This document shows, in pieces, positions 1-5,864 of a DNA stretch of 10,223 nt (positions are counted from its first letter, which is position 1; every line of letters starts with the position of its first letter). The translations under genes and the position numbers were made by a program. The notes under the pieces were generated by a model. It did no database searches and had not been told where the DNA came from. It saw only the letters and a list, made by a program, of their open reading frames with translations. Origin of the DNA: Colimorpha sp045642445 (lineage in GTDB: Bacteria > Bacteroidota > Bacteroidia > Bacteroidales > P3); the NCBI GenBank assembly GCA_045642445.1, contig JAZUIX010000023.1, forward strand, positions 1-10,223. Reading direction: 5' to 3'.

Positions 1-1048
1 CCATCTCAATGGTGAGAAAATGATGGAGCAGACGATTGTCGATACTCGTGCCGAGTTTGCCAACAATCTTAATCATTACGAGAGCGACTTCGCCGATGTG
101 AAGGGACAGGAGAGCATCAAACGTGCTTTGGAAATAGCTGCCGCAGGAGGTCATAATGTCATCATGATTGGCCCTCCGGGCTCAGGAAAAACCATGTTGG
201 CCAAACGTATGCCATCCATTCTTCCTCCGCTGAGCCTTGAAGAGGCTTTGGAAACCACTCAGATACATAGTGTGGCAGGTAAAATGAAGAAAGAGGACTC
301 ATTGATAGCGGTTCGACCCTTCCGTTCCCCTCATCACACCATCTCCGATGTGGCTTTGTGTGGAGGAGGTCAAAATCCTGCGCCTGGCGAGATTAGTTTG
401 GCCCATAATGGTGTTCTTTTCCTTGATGAGCTACCCGAATTTCGCAGACAGGTGTTGGAGGTGTTGCGTCAGCCCATGGAGGAACGGCGTGTTACCATCT
501 CCCGAGCCAAAATGTCTGTGGATTATCCTGCCAGTTTCATGCTTGTAGCGGCCATGAACCCGTGTCCTTGCGGCTATTACAATCACCCCACCGTGGAGTG
601 TACCTGTCCTGCGGGTGCGGTAAAGAAATATATGAACAAAGTTTCGGGTCCTTTGCTCGACCGAATAGATATTCAGATAGAGGTCATCCCTGTGCCTTTC
701 CGCGATTTGGCTACTATGAAGCCAGGCGAATCAAGTGCCACGATTCGGGAGCGGGTGATTGCCGCTCGAAAGATTCAAGAAGAACGTTTTCGCGAATATC
801 CGGGTATCCACTGCAACGCCCAGATGAATACTAAACTGTTCCACAAATATTGTGTCCTCGATGCCGAATCGCAGGAACTGATGAAGAATGCCATGGAGTC
901 TTTAGGGCTCTCAGCTCGAGCCTACGACCGAATACTGAAAGTGGCACGCACTATCGCTGACCTCGATCATAGTGAGAACATCAATTCCACACACCTCAGC
1001 GAGGCCATCCTGTTTCGCAGTCTTGACCGCGATTCGTGGGGACAATAA
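1..1048 (+). CDS. comM: YifB/ComM-family Mg-chelatase-like AAA+ ATPase (5' partial)
   Basis: This is the C-terminal part of a YifB/ComM protein, a cytoplasmic AAA+ ATPase. Its best-studied relative, ComM, is a branch-migration helicase that helps integrate DNA during natural transformation. The frame is open from base 2 (HLNGEK precedes the first ATG at 20), so the ATG at 20 is internal and roughly the first 150-170 residues (the Lon-like N-terminal domain) lie outside the window. Counting from that ATG, Walker A is GPPGSGKT at 51-58, the family signature RSPHHTISD is at 102-110, and Walker B is GVLFLDE at 131-137. Sensor-1 Asn180 is followed by a four-cysteine cluster (C182, C184, C194, C196), then SGPLLDRID with a likely arginine finger at R215. 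The Mg-chelatase C-terminal domain fills the rest and ends in the usual ILFRSLDR region. Nothing looks broken. Family assignment is secure; a transformation role in this organism is inferred only. Confidence 0.95.
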   Translation, partial: HLNGEKMMEQTIVDTRAEFANNLNHYESDFADVKGQESIKRALEIAAAGGHNVIMIGPPGSGKTMLAKRMPSILPPLSLEEALETTQIHSVAGKMKKEDSLIAVRPFRSPHHTISDVALCGGGQNPAPGEISLAHNGVLFLDELPEFRRQVLEVLRQPMEERRVTISRAKMSVDYPASFMLVAAMNPCPCGYYNHPTVECTCPAGAVKKYMNKVSGPLLDRIDIQIEVIPVPFRDLATMKPGESSATIRERVIAARKIQEERFREYPGIHCNAQMNTKLFHKYCVLDAESQELMKNAMESLGLSARAYDRILKVARTIADLDHSENINSTHLSEAILFRSLDRDSWGQ

Positions 1049-1049
1049 A

Positions 1050-1100
1050 GATTTGTGACTTGCAAATCACGTCTCAGCCGAGAGACCCAAAAGGGCTGAC
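1050..1100 (+). promoter_or_regulatory. Leader with overlapping alternative hairpins upstream of pyrK
   Basis: The 75-bp gap between the ATPase stop and pyrK holds several inverted repeats. GATTTG (1050-1055) can pair with CAAATC (1063-1068). GTCTC (1071-1075) can pair with GAGAC (1082-1086) across a 6-nt loop. TCAGCC (1074-1079) can instead pair with GGCTGA (1094-1099). The last two share bases 1074-1075 and so exclude each other. No T-run follows either stem, so neither is a standard intrinsic terminator. The layout could act as a conditional leader or be a weak end to the upstream transcript; no known pyrimidine-responsive element is recognised. The stems are short and may be chance. Confidence 0.25.
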
Positions 1101-1123
1101 AAAATGTTGGAAATAATATTAAT

Positions 1124-1894
1124 ATGAAGCATATAACTGATTTTACTATCGTAAAAAAAGAGCAACTGGGCGAACACTATTTTTCGCTCACCTTGCTTCA
1201 CCCCGAGCAACTTCCCGCTATTGCAGCGGGGCAGTTTGTTGAGGTGGAGGTTCGCAACAATCGTGAAGTGATGTTGCGCCGACCCATCTCTATCCACGAT
1301 GTGGATGCACAAAACAATACTTTGACCCTTCTCATTCAAGTTGTGGGCAAAGGAACGCGCCAATTGGCCACTTTGGTTGAGGGCGACAAACTGAATCTTG
1401 TCTATCCCTTGGGTCATGGTTTCGGTTTGAAAGGCACGAAGCCCCTTTTGGTAGGCGGTGGAGCGGGTATTGCCCCTCTCTTTTACCTCGCCAAATGCTA
1501 TCAGAAGCAGGGAGTTAAGCCCACCATTCTTTTGGGTGGGCGCACCAAGGAACTGATACCTGTGCGTGAGGCCTTTGAGCCTTACGGCCAAGTGGCTTAT
1601 GCCACCGAGGACGGAAGTCTGGGTGAAAAGGGCTTGGTGACACAACATAGTGTATTCACCGCTGATTACGATCAGATTTGCACCTGTGGCCCCACCCCCA
1701 TGATGAAGGCTGTGGGTCGCTATGCTGTGGAAAAGGGCATAGCTTGCGAGGTTTCGTTGGAAAATATGATGGCTTGCGGCATCGGTGCCTGTCTCTGCTG
1801 CGTCTGTGATACCGACCAAGGCCACAAATGTGTGTGCAAAGAGGGTCCCGTCTTCGATGTGACAATGTTGAAAAATTGGCTTTCAGCCAAATAA
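1124..1894 (+). CDS. pyrK: Dihydroorotate dehydrogenase B, electron-transfer subunit PyrK
   Basis: PyrK passes electrons from the PyrD flavin (FMN) to NAD+ through its own 2Fe-2S cluster and FAD, making dihydroorotate oxidation NAD-linked in de novo UMP synthesis. It is 256 residues, normal for the family. An N-terminal ferredoxin-reductase-like barrel carries the FAD motif RRPIS at 52-56. The nucleotide-binding lobe has GGGAGIAP at 111-118 and CGPTPMM at 188-194. The C-terminal cluster region MACGIGACLCC gives the expected C-x4-C-x2-C pattern (C218, C223, C226), and C238 of CKEGPVFD is the likely fourth ligand; C225, C228 and C236 are extra cysteines nearby. The ATG at 1124 fits the family N-terminus; no clear Shine-Dalgarno precedes it, as is usual in Bacteroidota. 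pyrD begins 12 nt after the stop, so the two subunits are almost certainly co-transcribed. The protein is cytoplasmic, in a PyrD2-PyrK2 heterotetramer in known examples. Confidence 0.96.
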   Translation: MKHITDFTIVKKEQLGEHYFSLTLLHPEQLPAIAAGQFVEVEVRNNREVMLRRPISIHDVDAQNNTLTLLIQVVGKGTRQLATLVEGDKLNLVYPLGHGFGLKGTKPLLVGGGAGIAPLFYLAKCYQKQGVKPTILLGGRTKELIPVREAFEPYGQVAYATEDGSLGEKGLVTQHSVFTADYDQICTCGPTPMMKAVGRYAVEKGIACEVSLENMMACGIGACLCCVCDTDQGHKCVCKEGPVFDVTMLKNWLSAK

Positions 1895-1906
1895 GATATT
1901 TTGATT

Positions 1907-2812
1907 ATGGCATCATTAGCAACAAAGATACACAACATCTCTCTCAAAAACCCCGTGATGACCGCTTCGGGCACTTTTGGTTACGGAGAGGAATTTGCTG
2001 ATTTTATTGATCTTGCACGTCTCGGTGGCATCATAGTGAAAGGCACCACGGGCGAACGCAGACAAGGCAACCCTTATCCCCGCATGGCTGAGACCCCTTC
2101 GGGAATGCTCAATGCGGTGGGTCTTCAAAATGTGGGTGTCGAAACCTTCTGCAAAGAGGTCTATCCGCGTATTAAAGACATACAAACCAACATCTTGGTC
2201 AATGTAAGCGGATCCTCTATCGAGGAATACTGCCATGTGGCCGAACAAATCGATGCTTTGGACAACATCCCTGGTATCGAACTGAATATCAGTTGTCCCA
2301 ATGTGAAAAAAGGGGGTATGGGTTTTGGAACCAATCCCGATATGGCCGCACAAGTGGTCAAAGCGGTGCGTGAGGTGTACCACAAAACGTTGATTGTAAA
2401 ACTGACACCCAATGTTACAAGCATTGTGGACATAGCCAAAGCAGTGGAGCAGGCAGGAGCCGACAGTGTGTCGTTGATTAACACAATGTTGGGCATGGCC
2501 ATAGATGTGGAAAAACAGCGTCCGTACCTGAGCACCATCACAGGAGGCTTGAGCGGCCCCTGTGTCAAACCTGTAGCCGTGAGAATGGTGTGGCAGGTGG
2601 CCCATGCGGTTCAGATTCCAGTCATTGGATTGGGTGGAATTAGCTGTGCGGCAGATGCTTTGGAGTTCCTTATGGCTGGAGCCAAAGCCATTGAAGTGGG
2701 TACTGCAAACTTCGTCGACCCCACCGTGACGGTAAAAATAGTCGAAGGTTTGGAGGATTATTGCAAGCGTCACCATATCGAAGACATCAACGAAATTATC
2801 GGAATAATATAA
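1907..2812 (+). CDS. pyrD: Dihydroorotate dehydrogenase B, catalytic subunit PyrD (class 1B)
   Basis: PyrD oxidises dihydroorotate to orotate on an FMN cofactor in a TIM barrel, in the cytoplasm. I take the ATG at 1907 (MASLATKI, 301 residues); an in-frame TTG six bases upstream adds only two residues and is less likely. Numbered from that ATG: TASGTFGYG (19-27) and VKGTT (44-48, with K45) lie at the FMN site, NAVGLQN (69-75) is the substrate loop, and NISCPN (127-132) contains the class 1 catalytic base as cysteine, C130. K165 of KLTPNV contacts FMN, and GLGGI (241-245) and GTAN (265-268) form the FMN phosphate pocket. The catalytic cysteine and the adjacent pyrK indicate class 1B, not the membrane-bound quinone-linked class 2 enzyme, whose base is serine. 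All expected residues are present. The kinase gene starts 13 nt after the stop. Confidence 0.97.
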   Translation: MASLATKIHNISLKNPVMTASGTFGYGEEFADFIDLARLGGIIVKGTTGERRQGNPYPRMAETPSGMLNAVGLQNVGVETFCKEVYPRIKDIQTNILVNVSGSSIEEYCHVAEQIDALDNIPGIELNISCPNVKKGGMGFGTNPDMAAQVVKAVREVYHKTLIVKLTPNVTSIVDIAKAVEQAGADSVSLINTMLGMAIDVEKQRPYLSTITGGLSGPCVKPVAVRMVWQVAHAVQIPVIGLGGISCAADALEFLMAGAKAIEVGTANFVDPTVTVKIVEGLEDYCKRHHIEDINEIIGII

Positions 2813-2825
2813 TCAAAAAGCCCCT

Positions 2826-3668
2826 ATGCCGACCCTCATCGTGGATAGCGGAAGCACCAAGACACATTGGCTTTGGTCGAAAGGAACAGGCTTCAACGAG
2901 TTGCTGACGCAGGGACTCAACCCACGTTTCACCTCCGATGAAGTCTTCTTTGAGGCCCTTGATGCGGTACGCAAGGCGATAGGGGAGGAGCAAGTGCTTC
3001 AAACCCACTTCTATGGAGCCGGTTGTGGCACCAAAGCCATGCAGGAAAGAGTGAAGCGTCTGCTCCTCAAGGCGTTCCCACAGAGCCATATCGAAGTGGC
3101 GGGAGACCTTCTCGGGGCATGCCGTGCCTGTTGTGGTGCGGAAAAGGGGCTTGTAGGCATCCTGGGAACGGGCAGCAATATGTGCTATTTTGATGGGGAA
3201 GTGATTGCACGCCAGCGCTTTTCCACCGGCTATATCTTGGGCGATGAAGGCTCGGGAAACCATATCGGGAGGCGTTTGTTGAAGGATTATCTCGAAGAGA
3301 GGATGCCGAAGAACGTAAGTGCCATGTTCCATGATACTTACACGATGACTCCGGAGGAATTTATAGACAATCTTTACAGCAAGCCTACCCCCAATCGGTA
3401 TCTGGCTTCGTTTGCCCCCTTTGCCGCGAAACATCGGCAGGAGGGCTATATTAGCGAGGTGCTCAAAGATTGTTTCAGTGCTTTTCTCGCCCAGTTGGAT
3501 TATTTCCCCGACCAAAGGCGTCTGCCACTGCACCTTGTGGGGGGCCTGGCTATGACCTTTGAGAAGGAAATTCGCGAAGCGGCTGAAGGCACCGAAACGA
3601 TTATCGGCACCATTTTGCCCGACCCCGCTCAGCGGTTGCTTGCCTATCATCTCAGCGAAGCCGAGTGA
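2826..3668 (+). CDS. BadF/BadG/BcrA/BcrD-type ATPase, probable N-acetylglucosamine kinase
   Basis: This is a 280-residue kinase of the actin/hsp70/hexokinase fold, close in size and pattern to bacterial N-acetylglucosamine kinase-like proteins. The phosphate-1 loop is DSGSTKT at 7-13. GAGCGTK (64-70) precedes the inter-domain region, GTGSN (114-118) is the second glycine loop, GDEGSG (139-144) is typical of the GlcNAc-kinase branch, and LVGG (237-240) is the adenosine loop. The iron-sulfur-binding cysteine arrangement of the benzoyl-CoA and hydroxyacyl-CoA reductase activators is not apparent, so I favour a sugar kinase over an activase. GlcNAc from wall recycling or host glycans is the likeliest substrate, but the sequence does not settle it. 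It lies 13 nt after pyrD and probably shares its transcript. There is no obvious biochemical link to pyrimidine synthesis beyond UDP-sugar metabolism in general. A 5-bp inverted repeat (TGACC/GGTCA, 3666-3683) at the stop is too weak to call a terminator. Confidence 0.82.
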   Translation: MPTLIVDSGSTKTHWLWSKGTGFNELLTQGLNPRFTSDEVFFEALDAVRKAIGEEQVLQTHFYGAGCGTKAMQERVKRLLLKAFPQSHIEVAGDLLGACRACCGAEKGLVGILGTGSNMCYFDGEVIARQRFSTGYILGDEGSGNHIGRRLLKDYLEERMPKNVSAMFHDTYTMTPEEFIDNLYSKPTPNRYLASFAPFAAKHRQEGYISEVLKDCFSAFLAQLDYFPDQRRLPLHLVGGLAMTFEKEIREAAEGTETIIGTILPDPAQRLLAYHLSEAE

Positions 3669-3737
3669 CCGAATTTGGGGTCAACGTTCGCAGTTTCCTC
3701 TGATGTGAGAAGTATATTTTGCATCTTGCACACATAG

Positions 3738-3761
3738 CACTTTACCACTTTACCTTTTTAC
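3738..3761. repeat. 8-bp tandem repeat, three units
   Basis: Two exact copies of CACTTTAC (3738-3745, 3746-3753) are followed by the variant CTTTTTAC (3754-3761), and then CACTCACTCC. It is pyrimidine-rich on this strand and may be simple slippage sequence. No function is evident. Confidence 0.7.
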
Positions 3762-3798
3762 CACTCACTCCTCCTTAGATGTACTTTTGTTGCTAACT

Positions 3799-3869
3799 CG
3801 TTGATTCTTCGCTACTATAGCGAGCGTGAAGCGAAGGATCAGCGAAGGATCAACGAAGGATCAACGAAG
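3799..3869. repeat. 11-bp tandem repeat with an inverted partner arm
   Basis: The unit AGCGAAGGATC occurs at 3830-3840 and 3841-3851, as AACGAAGGATC at 3852-3862, and as a truncated AACGAAG at 3863-3869. The bases at 3819-3829 (AGCGAGCGTGA) look like a decayed further copy. Upstream, CGTTGATTCTTCGCT (3799-3813) is an inverted copy spanning one unit plus 4 bases. It is complementary to 3841-3855 at 14 of 15 positions, the exception being a G-T pair, and to the overlapping windows at 3830-3844 and 3852-3866 at 13 of 15. One left arm can therefore pair with any of three registers on the right, giving a hairpin of variable loop size. It might end the kinase transcript, but no T-run follows. Confidence 0.75.
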
Positions 3870-3900
3870 TTTCTCATATCTGAAGCCGAATAATCGGAAA

Positions 3901-3921
3901 ATTTTTAACACATTTTTAACA
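3901..3921. repeat. Paired ATTTTTAACA, 11-bp period
   Basis: ATTTTTAACA occurs at 3901-3910 and again at 3912-3921, one base apart. Start-to-start spacing is 11 bp, about one helical turn, so both copies face the same side of the DNA. It lies just upstream of the GTACA boxes and could be part of the same control region. A/T-rich sequence makes such pairs less surprising. Confidence 0.55.
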
Positions 3922-3929
3922 TCGAAAAG

Positions 3930-3981
3930 GTACATTTTTCCTTCTCAGACGTACAAAAATGCGTTTCAATTGTACAAAAAT
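3930..3981. promoter_or_regulatory. Three GTACA boxes at exact 21-bp intervals
   Basis: GTACA starts at 3930, 3951 and 3972. The second and third share the longer match GTACAAAAAT, while the first reads GTACATTTTT. The third sits in the palindrome TTGTACAA (3970-3977). The 21-bp spacing is two helical turns, so all three would lie on one face. They end about 50 bp upstream of the -33 element of the promoter candidate, a plausible position for an activator or other DNA-binding protein. No known regulator site is recognised. Confidence 0.4.
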
Positions 3982-4030
3982 CGGTTTTCACGGCCATAAA
4001 CATCGGATAAAATGAGGGAGAAGAAGCGGA

Positions 4031-4063
4031 TTTGAGGCGAGGTTGAGGAGGGGTGTAAATTTA
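4031..4063 (+). promoter_or_regulatory. Candidate Bacteroidota-type promoter for the DUF5606 gene
   Basis: TTTG at 4031-4034 and TAAATTTA at 4056-4063 resemble the -33 TTTG and -7 TAnnTTTG elements of the Bacteroidota housekeeping sigma factor, separated by 21 bp. The -7 element matches five of the six fixed positions (final G is A). It would give a leader of roughly 80 nt, strongly A+T-rich, ending at the ATG at 4152. No Shine-Dalgarno is seen. Confidence 0.4.
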
Positions 4064-4151
4064 TTTTTTCGGATATATACTAATAAGGCTTTTTTTTCGT
4101 TTTTATTATTGCTTTTTTAATTTTTGAAACAAAGAAATAATTATTACTACA

Positions 4152-4709
4152 ATGGATCTTTCTAACATTTTAGCCATTTCCGGCAAACCCGACCTGAATG
4201 AATTAGTATCGCGTACCAAGAATGGTGCTATTGTGAAGAATTTGGTCAACGGCCAAAAGTTCCCCGTGTTTTCAACCAACAGTATCAGCCAGTTGAGCGA
4301 AATACGCATGTTTACTGTTGACGATGAGAAGCCCCTCGAGGAAGTGATGCAGAACATATATAATGTGTTGGAAGCCAAGCCTACCGATTTCGACCCCAAG
4401 AAGGCCGAGAACGCTGTTTTGTTTGATTTGCTGGGCAAGGTGCTTCCCGATTACGACACCGAGCGTGTGCATGCTTCGGATGCCAAAAAGTTGTTCAGCT
4501 GGTACAATATCCTGCTAAATGCCGGCAAGTTGACTCCTGCCGAGGAGGAAAAGTCCGAGGAGCAGAAGGAAGAAGTTGAAAAGCCTGTGGCTCAGAAGGC
4601 TGCTGCCCCTAAAAAGGCTGCCGCTCCGAAGAAGGCTCTGGCTCCTAAGGCCACCACTCAGGCCAAGTCGGCTCCCAAACGTACCACTACTGCCAAGAAG
4701 GCCATCTGA
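4152..4709 (+). CDS. DUF5606 domain protein with histone-H1-like Lys/Ala/Pro tail
   Basis: A 185-residue protein without signal peptide or membrane segment, so probably cytoplasmic. Residues 1 to about 125 match the conserved Bacteroidota DUF5606 domain: MDLSNILAISGKP, then LVSRTKNGAIVKNL, then KFPVF followed by a SISQLSEIRMFT stretch, and the later FSWYNILL. The function of this domain is not known to me. The C-terminus divides in two: an acidic run at 131-143 (EEEKSEEQKEEVE) and a basic low-complexity tail at 144-185 made of PKKA/APKK-type repeats, with Thr and one Arg towards the end. Such tails resemble histone H1 and the tails of some bacterial nucleoid or ribosome-associated proteins, suggesting but not proving nucleic-acid binding. 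The DNA of the tail is correspondingly repetitive (GCT/AAG codons, about 4600-4700), so its length may vary between strains. A lipoprotein gene follows 34 nt after the stop, possibly on the same transcript. Confidence 0.85.
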   Translation: MDLSNILAISGKPDLNELVSRTKNGAIVKNLVNGQKFPVFSTNSISQLSEIRMFTVDDEKPLEEVMQNIYNVLEAKPTDFDPKKAENAVLFDLLGKVLPDYDTERVHASDAKKLFSWYNILLNAGKLTPAEEEKSEEQKEEVEKPVAQKAAAPKKAAAPKKALAPKATTQAKSAPKRTTTAKKAI

Positions 4710-4743
4710 TCTTATTTCGTTGAATATCAAATTGATTGAAGAT

Positions 4744-5814
4744 ATGAAGAAATTTATTGTAGCTTTATGTGCTTTGGCCATGATTGCGGGTGCTGTTTCT
4801 TGCAAGAAGGATGACCCCGTTGATCCTGTTGAAGATGACCTCGTGGTAACTGAAAAATTGGCTGAGGGTATTTATCAACCTGCCATGAAGATTGCCTCTA
4901 TCACCACTGATATTGGAGATTTTGAGGAGTGGAGTTGGGGTGCCAAGAATCTCGACCATATCACTGGGAGAGGCGAGGAAGCTCACTCCGTTACTTTTGG
5001 TTATGCCGGAGATTATGTTTCGAAGGTGATCGGTAATGGTGAGGAATGGCGTTATTTCTATAGCAGCAACCAACTTTCGAGTTCCGAGCTTTGGGTCGAC
5101 AATGCGAAAGTTATCGAGATGAGTTTTGACCACAGTGCTGATGGAAAAATCAATAGTGCCAGGATCGATATTGATGAGTCTTATCTTATGCAGATGCTCG
5201 GAGGCATGATTGGCGGTGGAGGATTCCCTTTTGCCAATCTGTTGAACCGTAGTGCGATGGAGTCTTTGGCTGAGATGGCTAAGATTTCTGCCGCTGTGAG
5301 AAACAATGCCAAGTTTTCGGTGGGCAGCCTCAATGTGGGCATCAACTTTCAGTGGGATGGCGAGAATGTGAAGAATATGATGCTGAATGCCGGTATTGCT
5401 ATCAATATTGATACAAACGACCTCAACCTGATTGAGAGCCTCGGCGTTATTCCTGAGGAATTTTCCACATATATTGCTATGGCGAGAGTCGCTATGGCTT
5501 TCACGGGTGGAGTGGTTCCGCTGCAGCTTGAGATGAATGACACGGTGTCGTATACCTACGACAATAATCGCAATCCTTTCTACTGCTATCTTGGCAACGG
5601 TATCGACCCCAGGGCTTTCTCGTATAACAATGTTACAATCGAGGACAATCATGGTGCTATGACTGGTTCGGTTTCGCTGATGGGTCAGAATCTTCAGCTC
5701 ATCAACAATCCGATTAATGATTATATGGAATACAATTACGAGTATAACGCCAAAGGCTATCCCACCAAATGCGAAAGCGGTAATATTGTTACCCTTACTT
5801 ATTTAGAAAATTGA
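4744..5814 (+). CDS. Putative outer-membrane lipoprotein, DUF4595-like
   Basis: A 356-residue lipoprotein. I start it at the ATG at 4744 because this gives a clean lipoprotein signal: MKK, a hydrophobic stretch, and a lipobox AVSC with lipidated C20. The frame is open further upstream to 4576, but that extension overlaps the preceding gene and encodes a basic, non-conserved stretch. After C20 comes KKDDPVDPVEDD; the KKDD just after the cysteine resembles the lysine/acidic surface-export signal described for Bacteroidota lipoproteins, so the protein may face outwards. The rest alternates short beta-like segments, with YAGDYVSKV and WRYFYSSNQL near the start and NYEYNAKGYPTK with VTLTYLEN at the end. 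This Y-x-Y-x-x-x-G-Y-P-type pattern is typical of DUF4595-like Bacteroides lipoproteins of unknown role. There is a Gly-rich patch (MIGGGGFPF) mid-protein. Lipoprotein status is firm; the family is tentative. Confidence 0.8.
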   Translation: MKKFIVALCALAMIAGAVSCKKDDPVDPVEDDLVVTEKLAEGIYQPAMKIASITTDIGDFEEWSWGAKNLDHITGRGEEAHSVTFGYAGDYVSKVIGNGEEWRYFYSSNQLSSSELWVDNAKVIEMSFDHSADGKINSARIDIDESYLMQMLGGMIGGGGFPFANLLNRSAMESLAEMAKISAAVRNNAKFSVGSLNVGINFQWDGENVKNMMLNAGIAINIDTNDLNLIESLGVIPEEFSTYIAMARVAMAFTGGVVPLQLEMNDTVSYTYDNNRNPFYCYLGNGIDPRAFSYNNVTIEDNHGAMTGSVSLMGQNLQLINNPINDYMEYNYEYNAKGYPTKCESGNIVTLTYLEN

Positions 5815-5864
5815 AAGTGAAGAGTGGGCTTTTGCATTACTTTTTATCTTTAATTTAATTCATA

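Larger units (their letters stand above)
3669..4151. other. 483-bp gene-free region rich in short repeats
   Basis: No credible coding frame exists here; the longest starts give peptides of under 20 codons (for example 18 codons from 3959). The order is: 8-bp tandem repeats (3738-3761); a TACTTTTG resembling a -7 box at 3782-3789 but lacking an upstream -33 element; an 11-bp tandem repeat with an inverted copy (3799-3869); a pair of ATTTTTAACA (3901-3921); three GTACA boxes (3930-3976); a purine-rich stretch (about 4014-4055); a promoter candidate (4031-4063); and a very A+T-rich leader (about 4060-4150) running into the next gene. The region separates the pyrK-pyrD-kinase group from the DUF5606 gene and probably holds the end of one transcript and the control region of the next. 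Confidence 0.75.

Noticed and set aside
20..22. ATG at 20 as the true start of the YifB/ComM gene
   Set aside because: The frame is open to the window edge and the N-terminal domain of the family is missing, so the gene is cut by the window boundary.
1901..1906. TTG start for pyrD six bases upstream of the ATG
   Set aside because: It adds only two residues and the ATG gives the normal family N-terminus.
1916..3650. Minus-strand open frames of about 285 codons opposite pyrD and opposite the kinase
   Set aside because: Both are complementary to clear family members; their translations are rich in His/Cys/Arg with no conserved motif.
3666..3683. Terminator after the kinase gene (TGACC/GGTCA)
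   Set aside because: Only a 5-bp stem with an 8-base loop and no following T-run.
3830..3869. CRISPR array
   Set aside because: The units are 11 bp and directly abutting, with no spacers and no cas genes nearby.
3959..4015. Small open frame of 18 codons in the intergenic gap
   Set aside because: Too short, no ribosome-site or conservation evidence, and it overlaps the GTACA boxes.
4576..4743. Upstream extension of the lipoprotein gene
   Set aside because: It overlaps the DUF5606 tail in another frame, encodes a basic Leu/Arg/Pro-rich stretch and would bury the lipoprotein signal; the ATG at 4744 gives a proper signal peptide.
5815..5864. Promoter upstream of metG (TTTG at 5831, TATCTTTA at 5845)
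   Set aside because: The spacer is only 10 bp, well short of the roughly 19-21 bp expected, so I did not call it.
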